Source: Lithospermum erythrorhizon (Eukaryota; Streptophyta; Magnoliopsida; Boraginales; Boraginaceae). Taken from it: DNA of 64,000 nucleotides. The notes beneath the pieces were generated by a model that worked only from the letters and a program-made list of their open reading frames with translations, was not told where the DNA came from and did not search any database. Each line of letters begins with the position of its first letter. Within the stretch, counting starts at the first letter, position 1. Location: assembly GCA_019722365.1 (NCBI GenBank), contig JADFUC010000343.1, positions 1 to 64,000 of the forward strand, in the 5' to 3' direction. Of this stretch, positions 44,454 through 56,340 are shown in pieces. A program made the position numbers and the translations under genes.

Positions 44454-47400
44454 CCCTCCCTATGAAAAATTTCGTCCTCGAAATTTACTCATCACTTAGA
44501 TCGCCTCATTACCACCACTTATTTCTCAACATATATTTATTATCTAATATCATAACATCTTATCGACCTACAACTTACACCATACATACTCAAATTGATA
44601 TCTCTAATCATTTTCAACTCTACCATTATTGATCAATTATATGTCTACGCTTAGTAATCATCTTACATCTTCACATAATATCTCATAAACATATTAACAT
44701 CACCTCATGTTATCGCATAAGATTATACTACTCATCGATAATATCTCCATGTATTGAAGTACATCAATTAATCTACGTATAGCTAACAACCATCTTTATC
44801 TCGGGAATAATCAAATCCGCAACCACGGAAAAAGCAATGTAACTCCAAATAAACGAAGTATAAACGTAACTTGACCTAAATCTGTAGGTTTAAGTCTTGA
44901 AAATGATACATTGCTCAGCAGCATGCTCTGACTTATCGATAATACTTTATATCGTTTTTCTACGTTTATTTGTTAATAATCATTTACACCACGTCTTATA
45001 CAATTCCAATCATTCGTGGCTGATGCATGGTGTAACATAGAATATCAACAAAAGTCAATTATATCATAAATGCATACTTTCTCCTTTAAATTCATACATA
45101 TTATAACCCCATATATAAATACATCAACTTTGCTTGCGTACTCATGTATGTAAATGCTCCCGTAATTGCCCTTTCCATGCGTCATCTTTCGTTGTCATTG
45201 TATTTCCTTTTAATTATCATCGTACATCGACCGCGTATATAGCTTATTATAGATTATTAGATTCATTCACATGCAAATCAACTCCCTTATAAAAACCAAC
45301 TCAAAATTTTCGATTAATAAATATCTTGACATTCGAATATAGTAGTACTTGAGTTTCCTGTAACATTAGTATAATCATGCATTCGATAACAACAAAATCT
45401 TCTTAATACTTCCATAAATATACTTTTCTTCTGCCCTTTCATGGTATAAATCATATCGACCCCAATAATCTCAATATTATAGCATAACAATTATCATAGC
45501 AACTTATTACACCAACAACATGCATACGTGTATATACAACATGCCAAGTCGCTCCACATTATTCAATTAATTCATATATATATGGCGCACCGCGTTTACG
45601 TCTGTCAACATACTTTGAGCCCCACCGCGCCCAGATCCAGATTCTTATTATCGTACCATTGTAGTTTAAATCGTCATATAACCCAATCTCATACTTTTCC
45701 TTGAACATTTCATTTATCAATTATGTAAAACTGCGATAATATATCCTAAATTTATCTTATAGTAATGTTATCATTATGTAATATCGCCATTCAGTATACT
45801 TTCAAAACAATTAACTAGCTGTTGTTGTACTCGATTTTATTCTTTTCTTAATTTCTCGGCCCTATTTAGAATCATATATTATCTTTTTGTTCCACTTACG
45901 TTCGAACATTTTAGAGTTGTACATTCCTCCTAAATCTTCAAATGGTACCATATAAGCAGGCTGGGAAAATTTATTATCGTTATATACTTCTTCTTGGCAG
46001 ATTAAATTATACATGATATGGCAGTCTTCTGCTTTATTACAAAATATCTTCCATTGTTTCAATTCCTCGCTTCCCAAATATCAAATCCGTTGCAACTGTT
46101 CTGTCCTTAGGTTGTTTTACTTTTTTCGAAATCTATGTTAATCCGGGCATCAATCAGCACCATGATGATCATTTACCCTCGGGTGGGGTCTATTACTTGA
46201 TAAACACATATACCTTTTCTCGCCTATTAGACGCCCGTATCATGAATATCCTTTGTTGTATTCTGATTGGCTTGACTTCCGCGGCTTGGCCCAATGTAAC
46301 TCTTTTTTAAAATCCTGATCGATGTTAACTTGTCTTGACTCGTATTTACCCACGACCATTTATACTTGAAATCTTATGGATTTATAACATAAAATTTATT
46401 TCTTCGCCTCTTTAATAAGTCAAACTTATTGGTCCATTTGAAATCCTCATATCAATTATTATCATCTTTATTAAGCGTCTACATGAATCCGTCAGCAAAG
46501 GATCATAAGAAGAAATTTAGAGCTCCCTCACAAATTTGCCAGTTGGTAGACATCCTTGTTTTGTCGTCCTTCCTTTCTTCGTCGGCAGCTGTAAATTATT
46601 ATTCAACAACCTCCATTTTCTTCTCGTGATACTAAATATATTCTCAAATCACGATATACCTCATACACGGTCTCATTATCTGGGCATTATGAGCTCCTTC
46701 CCCGCATCACTTTCTCTCAACTTATCACCACAAGACATACATATTCTATCATACATATCAATGCTCCAATTATATCATGAATTAATCAGCTCTTATATAG
46801 TCGCTGTGCTTCAGTTGCTTAAAACTAATTAACTTCTTCACCATCCAACCAATTTCCACCATGATATTCTTTAAACAACCATCTTCAATTTATGACTTGA
46901 TACATCAACAATCATCCTTCTTTATTAATGAGATCCCATGGCTCATTGATACTTGCTAATAAATTCGCCCCGTTTTTCGTGTCGTTAATCAGCTCTACGG
47001 CGACTAGATATTTCAACTCTTATAACTTGAGGATTTCACGTCTGCGACATTTATAGACAACGTCAATTACATAACGCCTGATGTTTGTGACGGTTAACTC
47101 GACTCCAAGCGGTGGATAGTTCGCTCGCGGTCCTTGATTGAAATCTTGTCTATTATTCTTGGCGATTTACTCTACCGGCGTCTTGAATGACATAATCATC
47201 TATTCTGACGAAGAATCATCCAACCAACGAACCATTTATCCTATAACTTATTAAAATACTTATTCAAATCACCATTCAATCTACTTTATAAGATTCAACA
47301 CTTAACGCCACCAGCTGTCTATCCTAAAATTCCTTTCTTTTTTCTAAATCAACATTACTCCGCATGAAATTTGGTATACTTGATTCCGGAGTTCTCAAGA

Positions 47401-48852
47401 AATCATCAACTACTTTCATACAATCATTGCTCGAACACTTGAATTGCATCATCGATTATTGTTGTTGAAATCAGTTATGTCACAAATTTATCATGCTATT
47501 CTTTTATATTTTTTTAGGAAATATAAATCATCACATAATTTTTTTATACTTATTTCAACATAGCTACAATCATGTTCTATAAGTCACGCAATTACCTCCA
47601 CTTATAGCCAACCTTAAGTAATTTCTTTCTATCCAATTAACCTCCTTGTTTTCCCCCAATAATCAACACTATATTTTTAGTCTCAAAGTTTCATAATCTC
47701 AAAGAGAATAAACTCATATCCAACTTAGTACTTTCCCCACTTTTGAGACAATTCAACTAGACTTATCATCATAACATGCTTCCCACAATGGTCACACTTT
47801 AACACTTCATATGACAATTTTTCCTAGAATCCCTCAGGGTGCTCACATTGACAGTTTGTTCGAAAAGCAATTCTTCATATTCGAACACAATCGTTCTCGA
47901 ATGCTTACATTTAAGCTGATATTTGCATTTCTTTGGTACAACTAAACATCTTTTATTCCTTTCATGATCCTAAAAATCTCATTACTCGCTCCACTTCTTC
48001 TAGAAAGCGTCTTCATTATTCGGTAATTAAGAAAGCTTCGTAAAGGGACACCCAAAGTGTAATATCCATTCTTTAACTTCATTGCGATCGCATAAACTTT
48101 CTCATATTCGATATTGTCATCCCAACTGTTAACACATTAATTCTCTTTATATACGCGGTAAGTCTTACGCGTAATTCCCACAGCGCTCTTTTCCCATGAA
48201 GCATTCGGATATCTGAAAGCGTATTTGATGCCTCACAGATGATTGATAACATCAACTGTAACCAAACATAATTATCACTAAATCTTTGCAGCAAAATCTT
48301 GCACTTCAACTCACTCTTAATCCCCTTAGTATCCATATATAAATTCCAGCAACTTAACAATTCCCAGCTTTTATTAGAGAATCGCTTCCCGACGATTTTG
48401 CATCGCTCCGCTTTGATAATTCGCCAATCTCAGCCCATGACCTAACATGTATCCCCGAGTGCGGTACTATATTCGCGCCCCACTAGAACCCAGCGTTATT
48501 GGGGTAAAAAAGATAAATTCTAGCAACTATCCGAATTCTTGATGACATCATAAAAGGCCCGTAAGGCTCTTTCTTTGTCGATTTCGATTCGCTATATTTA
48601 CTGACTTTCTAATCGCTTCGGCCGTACATTGGCTTGTATGATAGATACAATTCATCTGTCTTTACTCCCCGAAAGGACCTCATATAACTCAAGCGAAAAT
48701 CTCCCATTCGTCCTCAACGGTGATGGTCAGCGAAGAAGAGCGAAGTTCGGACTCAAAAGAAACAACAGATATCGATAACTTTCATGTTTTAGACTGAGCG
48801 CATGTATGAGCAATAAAGATCTTAAGCTTTAGGCTCGTCACAAAAATTATAA
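44454..48852 (-). pseudogene. Tekay-like element 2, decayed gag-pol region
   Basis: The minus-strand end carries AATTTCGAGGACGAAATTT (44486-44468), the well-known last codons of plant Tekay/Del pol. A tract ATAGGGAGGG (44464-44455) follows as polypurine tract. Near 47800-47780 the minus strand reads CDHCGKHV, a relic of the gag zinc knuckle at the right distance from the 5' end. A 93-codon minus ORF at 48079-48360 lies where gag should be. Protease, reverse transcriptase and integrase motifs are not readable. DNA-level similarity to element 1 is visible near 46240-46500 and 47000-47400. Confidence 0.6.
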
Positions 48853-49070
48853 TGATCAGCCCCAGTCATTAAAGCCCCAAGCTTAGAGTAGTCGAGAACA
48901 CAGCAAATTAGAGTGGTTCACATAGATAGCGACATAAAAAAAATTCCTGACGATAATAAAATAGTTGTCCATCGGGATGAACTAAATTATCTCCAAAAAA
49001 TACATCAATAACAGGAATACATCCAATGTCTCAAAATGAATAACATCAAAAAAGACAATCATAGTGAATG
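48853..49070 (-). repeat. Tekay-like element 2, 5' LTR remnant
   Basis: Only the last ~200 bases of the LTR remain. 'gttgtccatcgggatgaacta' near 48964 matches the same place at 40209 and in element 1. The rest is cut off by the LINE that begins just to the right. Confidence 0.5.
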
Positions 49071-49114
49071 CTTGTGCAAGACTCCATGAAGATAAATGAA
49101 ACCTTTTTAATTCG

Positions 49115-51445
49115 AGTTATTTATTAAGACAAGGGGATCCTCTTTCTCCAATTATTTTTTCCATTTTACTAAGGCATTCTCTTCTTCTCTTTCACTTTTT
49201 AAAAGTTCTAACAAATTAAAAGGCATTTCAATTATCATAAATGGACCAAAAATTTCACATTTACTATTTGCGTACGATAGTTATTTTTTCCCTTTTACTT
49301 TGATTAAAAAAGTATCACTTCCTTTTCATCCATTTTGAATGCTTTATGTAGTGATTCAGGTCAATCATTAATTATAGTAAGTCTCAAATTTTCTTTAGCC
49401 CTTTAACTTCTGAAGTTATTAGGGCTCTTACCTTAAGCAAATTATCCCTTTGTCCAAATATTGAAGTAGGGAATTATTTAGGTATTAGTTTTGATATGAG
49501 ATCTAATAAAGGTGCAATTTTTGCAAGCATTATCAACAAGATTAAAAATAAAATTGATGCTTGGCATTCAAAATTTTTAAATTTTGCTGGAAGAGTAACA
49601 TTAATCAAATCTATTTTGCATTCTTAGCTTATTTATCCCATGAGTATTTACAAGTGTTCTTTGTCTTCTTTAAATACCATTGATAAGATTTTTGCTAACT
49701 TTCTGTTTGACATGGTAAAAATCATAAGAGACATCATTGGATTAATTGAGATTTTCTGAAGCTTGATCTTAAGGATGGAGGATTTAGGTTTTAAACATTT
49801 ATATCACTTTAATTTGTCTTTATTAGCTAAAAATGATTGAAGACTATTTAAGAATGATAAGGCTCCAGTGAGTGTCTTGTTAAAGTCTAAGTACTTTAGT
49901 AATATAAGTATTTTAAATGCAAATAAGAAAGATAATCAATCTTATGTTTGGAAGAGTTTAAGGCAAGGTATTGACATTCTAAATAAAGATATTAACTGGA
50001 TTGTTAAGTCTGGTAGAGAGGTTCACATCTAGGATGATTTACCAACTTTTCAGTCTCTCACGGATCTCTATCTAGATACATATTTAACACTCCTAATAAA
50101 TTAGTTATAGATTTGACCATGATAGTAGAGCTTGGAATATGTCTTTAATTGATTCTATTTTTCCTGCTTCGATCTGTAAAGCTATTTGCAGTATTTTCCT
50201 TTCTAATGGTAGAGATATTCAAACATAGGGGCTCGAAATGTTATAGCTAAGACTATTTATAAAAGCATGCAAAGGGATGTAAAAAAACGTGTCATCTCCG
50301 ATTTCAAACGATCGTCAAACACAAAACTTGAAGTTGTGTTTGGACTTTGCCACTACCTCAAAAAGGCAAGTTTCTGATTTGGTTCTTTTAAAATAGATTA
50401 CTCTTGAGAAACGATGTGTTCTTAAAACAAATACTCCTATTAATCCTAATTGTCCTTTCTGTGATGACTGTCTTGAATCTATTACTCATATTTTTTTATC
50501 TTTTTCCAAGCATTAAGATTGTTTGGAGAACCCTCAAAATATATTCCCTTGTACTATAACTTGGGCAGAATTTTTTCACGCTTATTTCAAATTATATTTG
50601 TACCTTTAAAAAGCAGCAATCCTTTTTTAAAGATAATTTTTTGAGTTATTTGTTGTGCTTTTTGGAGTATTTGGCTCCACAGGAATGACATTGTCTACAA
50701 CAATGGATCATTCAATCAAGCCACAATAATAGCAAGAGCTCAATCTTTTTACTTGGATTGGAAGGCGCTTCTCTTATAAAAAACCTTCTGGCAGAGTGGC
50801 CTCAATCAACCATGAAGGAATATTCTTCAATGATATTTTCATTCATGGAAGTACTTGCAGAGGCTACATGTGCTCTGATAATGCTAAGTTAAGTATTGGC
50901 ATTACTACAAATAGGTATTTCTTTTATACGGGGAAAGAAGAGAAGATATTGTGGCTCGGATCACCCAACACTTTGAACTTATTCAAAGCACGTTCCATGA
51001 TAAATTGCTCTTTGGGTATTCACTTTATGGAGGCATGTTTGATTGGTTTAGCAATTGCAAAAAGAAGCAAGATTTATAATCTTTATATCATCACTGATCT
51101 TATTTTCACTCTAAGTGTGGCTCCATATTTTTAAACAATTAATGATGGATCATGAATGATTGACACAGCTCAAAAGTGGTCTAAGTAATGTTTAAACCTC
51201 CTTTCGTTTCTGACGATTTTACTGTTTTTAGCAATTTAAAGAGATGTTCAACCTCTAGGATATACTACTACTACCACAACAATAATATTAACTGAATAGC
51301 AATGATACTTCGGCAAGTCGGACTAATGAGCAATCTTTTTGTAATAGGAATCATTTCTTTGATTCCTCTTTTCCTTTGACTCACTGTTTGTAAATTTTGC
51401 TTTTCCATATTATGAATGAATGATAATTAAAAAAATAAAATAATC
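49115..51445 (+). pseudogene. L1-type LINE, 5'-truncated, plus strand
   Basis: It starts inside the reverse transcriptase at LLRQGDPLSPIIFS (49121). The catalytic box near 49261 reads LLFAYDS instead of FADD, so one Asp is lost. At 49470-49625 an open run gives GNYLGISFDMRSNK and then KFLNFAGRVTLIKSILHS. Near 50450-50510, NCPFCDDCLESITHIFLSF is the zf-RVT region. The 50796-51134 ORF (112 codons) carries the RNase H-like end, with FMEACLIGLAIAKRSKI. It ends with gaatgaatgataattaaaaaaataaaata near 51413-51442. Frameshifts and stops are present. It is the same family type as the LINE at 25-28 kb, in the opposite direction. Confidence 0.85.
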
Positions 51446-54189
51446 GTATCTTTATTTGTAAAAAAAATCATAACTCTTTTTTTCATCAAGACTTTCAGGC
51501 ATTTTGAAACATCAAGCAAACTGCTCAAATGTTGAAAAATTATGTAAACAAATCATAAAATATTTTTATAATCAAAATACATGATGAAACCAATGCCAAC
51601 TTTGGGATAATACATCTTATTTGGAAAAATACATAAAATGAGATTTGAAAGGATAATTTAGCATCTGAGAGCACAACTATTTTCATTACTTGAAACCATC
51701 AAATGATTGATAAATATAAACGGCTAAAATCATATGATAAAAACATAAATAGACTTAAAACTCCAACTTGACATGATAATCAATTCAACACCCTGATAAA
51801 TAAAGCCTCGGCACATTTGAGCCTCTGTAATCTTGACCTCAGTTTACCGATAGAGTCATGAGAATCATTTACACACCAAAATGCTTACATAATCTTTTAT
51901 CTTTTTCATGAGCCTAAATTGTAAGTATCGAACAGAGGAGTTATTATAAAACATTTTATTCAAGCCTAGTACTAACACAAAAAATTAATCATAAAAGAAG
52001 AAAATCTTTCATAAAAATAAATTAAGAACTAATAGAATAAAGTAAGTATTGAGGTTAGAAAAATTTACTCCTAATCTACCTATATATAATCTACCCATAT
52101 ATAAAACGTAACCATTATAATTATATTACAAAGGCATTGAACGTGGAAGTCCATGTTTTTGAAGCCTTTTTGCTTATTCCACTTTTGCCCATACAACCCG
52201 GTAAAATTGTAACTAACAAACCAACAGTTGATTCTTGAGCCGTATTCCTCAAACTAATAAGAGTGCGCTCTATCTACTCATCTTCTTATTAAATCGTTCT
52301 CCCGTGTTTTTGTTCTATCCTCGATAAATTTTCTTAAACATCAAGTAATGTCTTTCTTTTGTTCTTCCTTTTTATGATTTTTTTTTTTGTTTTCTATGGT
52401 TTTAGTTATTTATTATAGTCTATAGAGTAGTTACCAATGTATTCTAAATAATATTAAGTTAGTTCCCCACATTCTTAATAGGTTTGCGATAATCGACTAA
52501 TCGAGATGATTATGCATTTAGAGAACAAATACAAATGCAATCTCTGAATGAAAGCCAAAAACCCATTTTGGTTTACCAGAAGCAGGTAATCGAGTCTTCG
52601 AATTTGATACATTTTTTGATAATCTGACTCTTAAAGAGATTTATATGTTGTGAATTTTTCATCCTTCATAAGCATTATATTCATATGTTAATCATATAAT
52701 AGATAATATTTCAATCAATGATCATATTATTTATATCAAAATAATTATTATTATAGAGTTTTTATTCAAATCTATATGTTCAAGTATAAATTCTATTTTT
52801 TTAGTTATATCATGATGTTATATTTAAGTGTATATAATTACATTATACGGAGTAACAATTATATAAAAATTTATAAAATAACTTTTGAATAAAACTGTAC
52901 AGACTTGATTGTGCACGGATTAGTAGTAATTTTAATGAATAAGCCTATATTGCAATTACTCCATGAGAGATTGGCCCAACAACCTACAAAGAAATACGGA
53001 GTAGTATTAATTGAAATCAGACAAAATGTAATGATAAATAAAAGTGATAGTAAGATAACAATAGGCATAATGGAAAAAACTTCGTCACTTTCTAAATTTG
53101 AATATTTAAAAGATTCACACGTAAAAATGTAAGAAGAGGATAAAAGTATGAGAAGAGGATCGGAAATAACACAAGAACATCAATATATATTCAATTTAGG
53201 AATAGTAACGACCTTATTCAAGTTTAGAAATAACCGAACAGTATCTGGTTATATTTAGAGCATATGCCAGGTTACAAACCAGAGAATAATGGAAGAAGTT
53301 TTTGAGTGAAGATTCTCATAATAGATGTAATATCTATTTACAAGATTCAGTTATTGTCACATTTCGGGATTTATAAAGTGCTTTCCCCCCTTATGAATTT
53401 GCTTTTATATTCCTTAGAGACTTTTGTTACAAATCCGTAGTTAGTAGTAAATAATTGGTGCAACATCTTCCTGACCACTTTGTATAAACACTTTGTATGT
53501 TTTCTTTGTATATAAACAAAAGAAACTGTGTCATGTTCTCATATTGTGAACTATCCATAACTCCCCACTCCTTTAGTATGTCTCCCTATGCACCGTGGGG
53601 CTCCAAACAAATAACCGGCAATAGACCCTTCATATATTATATTATTGGTGGCGGTCAGAACCTTACGCGAATTGTATTGTGATTATTTTGATATTAATTT
53701 TTTGTACAATTGATATAATATTAATTATTATAATAATATATAAAGGAAGAAAAATGGAAAGAGAATACTTGGATAGATTAATAAGTGAAATAAGTATAAT
53801 GTGACATCTTTCGACATTAGATTATAATCTACCTACACATCACATAATAAATTTGAATTTTTGATTGGAGGAAAAAAAAGACGGTTGTTTATGATAATTT
53901 TTTTATTTATAACAATTAATTTTTTTTGTCAAGAGAGAAAATTTATATGTTAATTTATTCTCCAAATATTTAGGGGGCTTGAGATCGTAGAACTGACTTG
54001 TAGCTTACAATTTTTACTATTTCATGTAATATGGGGTAGATAGGGATAGCTCGTATGAAGTTACAAGGAATCTTTCAAATTAATTACATGTGTAACTAAA
54101 AACTTAAAGTTAAAAGGGTATAACATGAAAATTTGTTTAATGAAATCCACGTAACTACCTATACTATTTTTTTTTTATATATTGTAGAT
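51446..54189. other. AT-rich intergenic DNA
   Basis: No supported gene. Short ORFs here are chance. Fragments with 'tacggagta' near 52845 and 53000 look like ends of small Stowaway-like elements, but I could not pair them. Confidence 0.4.
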
Positions 54190-54353
54190 AATTATTATTA
54201 TCATAATTATGATTATTATTATTATTATTATTATTTTGTTTACTATTATTGTTTATGTTATTATTATTTTTATTATTATTATTTTATTATTATTGTTTAT
54301 GTTATTATTGTTTTAAATTATTTTGTTATTATTTTTTGTTTATGTTATTATTA

Positions 54354-54385
<32 letters not shown>

Positions 54386-54425
54386 CTTCTTTTGTTATTT
54401 TTTTATTATTATTAATATTAATAAA
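54190..54425. repeat. (ATT)n microsatellite, interrupted
   Basis: Long runs of att/tta triplets are broken by 'tttgtttatgtta'. The Tyr/Leu-rich ORFs at 54133-54491 are translations of this repeat. Confidence 0.95.
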
Positions 54426-54696
54426 TTTATATTAGTAGTATATTTATTTTATTCATATAAATTATATTTATTATTTATTTATCTATTGTAGTATTATTTA
54501 TTTAGCATGCCAGTATGTATATATAAGTAAGATATGATATGGGCAAAATTGTTAATAGAACTGAATTGAATGTAATTGAAAAAAAAATTCAACCAAATTT
54601 AATTACAAAATCAAAATCAAACATCAATATCATGAAATTTCCCCATTAATTGAAAGAAATAGGACATAATTACTCAATTTAACATATTCAGCAAGT

Positions 54697-54744
54697 GAAG
54701 ATTGATCAGTACTCATAGAAGAAGATTGATCAGTACTCATAGAG
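54697..54744. repeat. 24-bp tandem duplication
   Basis: The unit gaagattgatcagtactcat (+aga) occurs twice without a gap. On the minus strand it encodes a doubled SMSTDQSS in a 76-codon ORF (54630-54860) that has no recognised family. Confidence 0.85.
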
Positions 54745-55559
54745 TTGTTGGTGTGTGAGATATTGGATGAAGTTTTTACTATAATGAAATGCAGTATTAT
54801 ACTTGATTGGTTTTGGCGAGCCAAAGCTGGAGGATACCTCGATATTATGCATTCGTCCAAGTGTTAAAATTGTACGGCTACAAAGTATTTCACTTCCTTA
54901 AAGAGATATTAGTTCATAAAGATTGATCGTGATCAAGAAGAGATTGTGCTTCGAATTTGTTGAGATTCGATTTGAGAAGTTCTTGGCGTATAAAACTTTG
55001 TGATTGATAGAAAATCTTGTTGTCAATTAAAAGATACACAGTTATGTAAATAACTACGCAATGCCCAATTATTTATTATTTAAATAAAATTATAATGAAA
55101 AAAAATAAATTTAAAAAAAAAAACACAAAAATACAGATGAAAAAGTTATGATGGAGAAAATAAAGATAGGGGACTGTGAAACAAATTTTTATTTTTCTGC
55201 TTGAGAGTGATAATTACGAGTCATTACATTATTAGATAATATTTATAGTAGTAGTTTATGGAGAAGTTGTCTTGTTAGGCGGTTCTGGCAGCGGAAGAAA
55301 TTCTTATGAAATTAAAAAATTAAAAAAAAAATTATTAGAAGGTAAAAATAGGAAATACATTAATTTAGACGACTTTGTATTATGATAAATCCACTTCTTG
55401 GCGATTATATATAGTATGGGATGTGAAGATCGAGTTGGTGAGCTTATGGTGATGGAGTCGGTTGGGACTCGATATATTAAGGAAGGTTTTGATTGTAAAA
55501 TAAAACACTTTTGCTTATTGAAGACCGTATCACAATGTGTCGTTATATGATGATACGGT
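54745..55559. other. AT-rich intergenic DNA
   Basis: I see nothing coding. Composition changes to GC-richer at about 55550, where the retroelement begins. Confidence 0.4.
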
Positions 55560-56340
55560 CGGTTTCGGTGATGGGCGGGATCATAAATCCGCCCGTATTC
55601 AGGCATCGATACACGCCCAGTCAAATGAAAGCTCCTGAAAACAGGACCCGGTTGCCCGCCCGAAGCAACCAACGATCGAGTTAGTAAAAAATCGAAAGAG
55701 TTTAGCCGAAAGAGAGTTTTAGGTGCTCCGATGTCAAACTGCGGTTATTATAGTTTGCTTTGCCGTTATCAGGACATTCTTGAGTCGGCCGCTTGATGGC
55801 TCGTTATTGTCGAATGTGGCTTGCGGCTCTGCATTAAGTGGTCGGGTAATTACGGTTTGATTCAGCGCCGTAATTACTCTTGGTTGGGCTTCGTTACTAC
55901 CGTTAGCGCAGCGGCTCATCCACCGGTGGACGGCTCGGCCACTTTTTAATATGGGGCTAACTACTATGGCCCATCCGTGTGGCTTGAGGAATTCCGTTTA
56001 TTCGGTGGTTCTTTATAAATGCAATTAATATTGTTGTAGAGGCAATCATCATCATCGTTCTGGACCCACGACCCGTTTATTTAGCAAATATGTTTTGCCC
56101 CGAACTGCCATTTCTATGGAGTCGGATCCACGAATATAGGTGGGTACCCATCGGGCATACCCGAAACCACGGCTTAAACTTCCCGCTAAAACTTCTCCCA
56201 TTTATCAAAGCGGTTGAGACCGCTTCCTTGCCCCGTAACTCCAGTTTCTCCTAAATTAATCTTTTTGAGAACTCTTGCTCGCTTCTTGCTCCTCAGGCGA
56301 GTATATATAGGTAGTGATTAACTTTCGATTCTCGACTTCC
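55560..56340 (+). repeat. Probable 5' LTR of a GC-richer gypsy-type element
   Basis: Blocks around 55940-56100 ('cactttt-(a)tatggggc', 'ggccaatccgtgtggc/ggcccatccgtgtggc', 'ccatttattc/ccgtttattc', 'gtcccgtttattta') recur in the same order at 61895-62035. A TATATATAG at 56302 precedes a CT-rich leader (ttcccgtccctcttttctttcc), as in an LTR promoter. Edges are approximate and the similarity is patchy. Confidence 0.4.

Noticed and set aside
54133..54491. Tyr/Leu-rich ORFs
   Set aside because: They are translations of the (ATT)n microsatellite.
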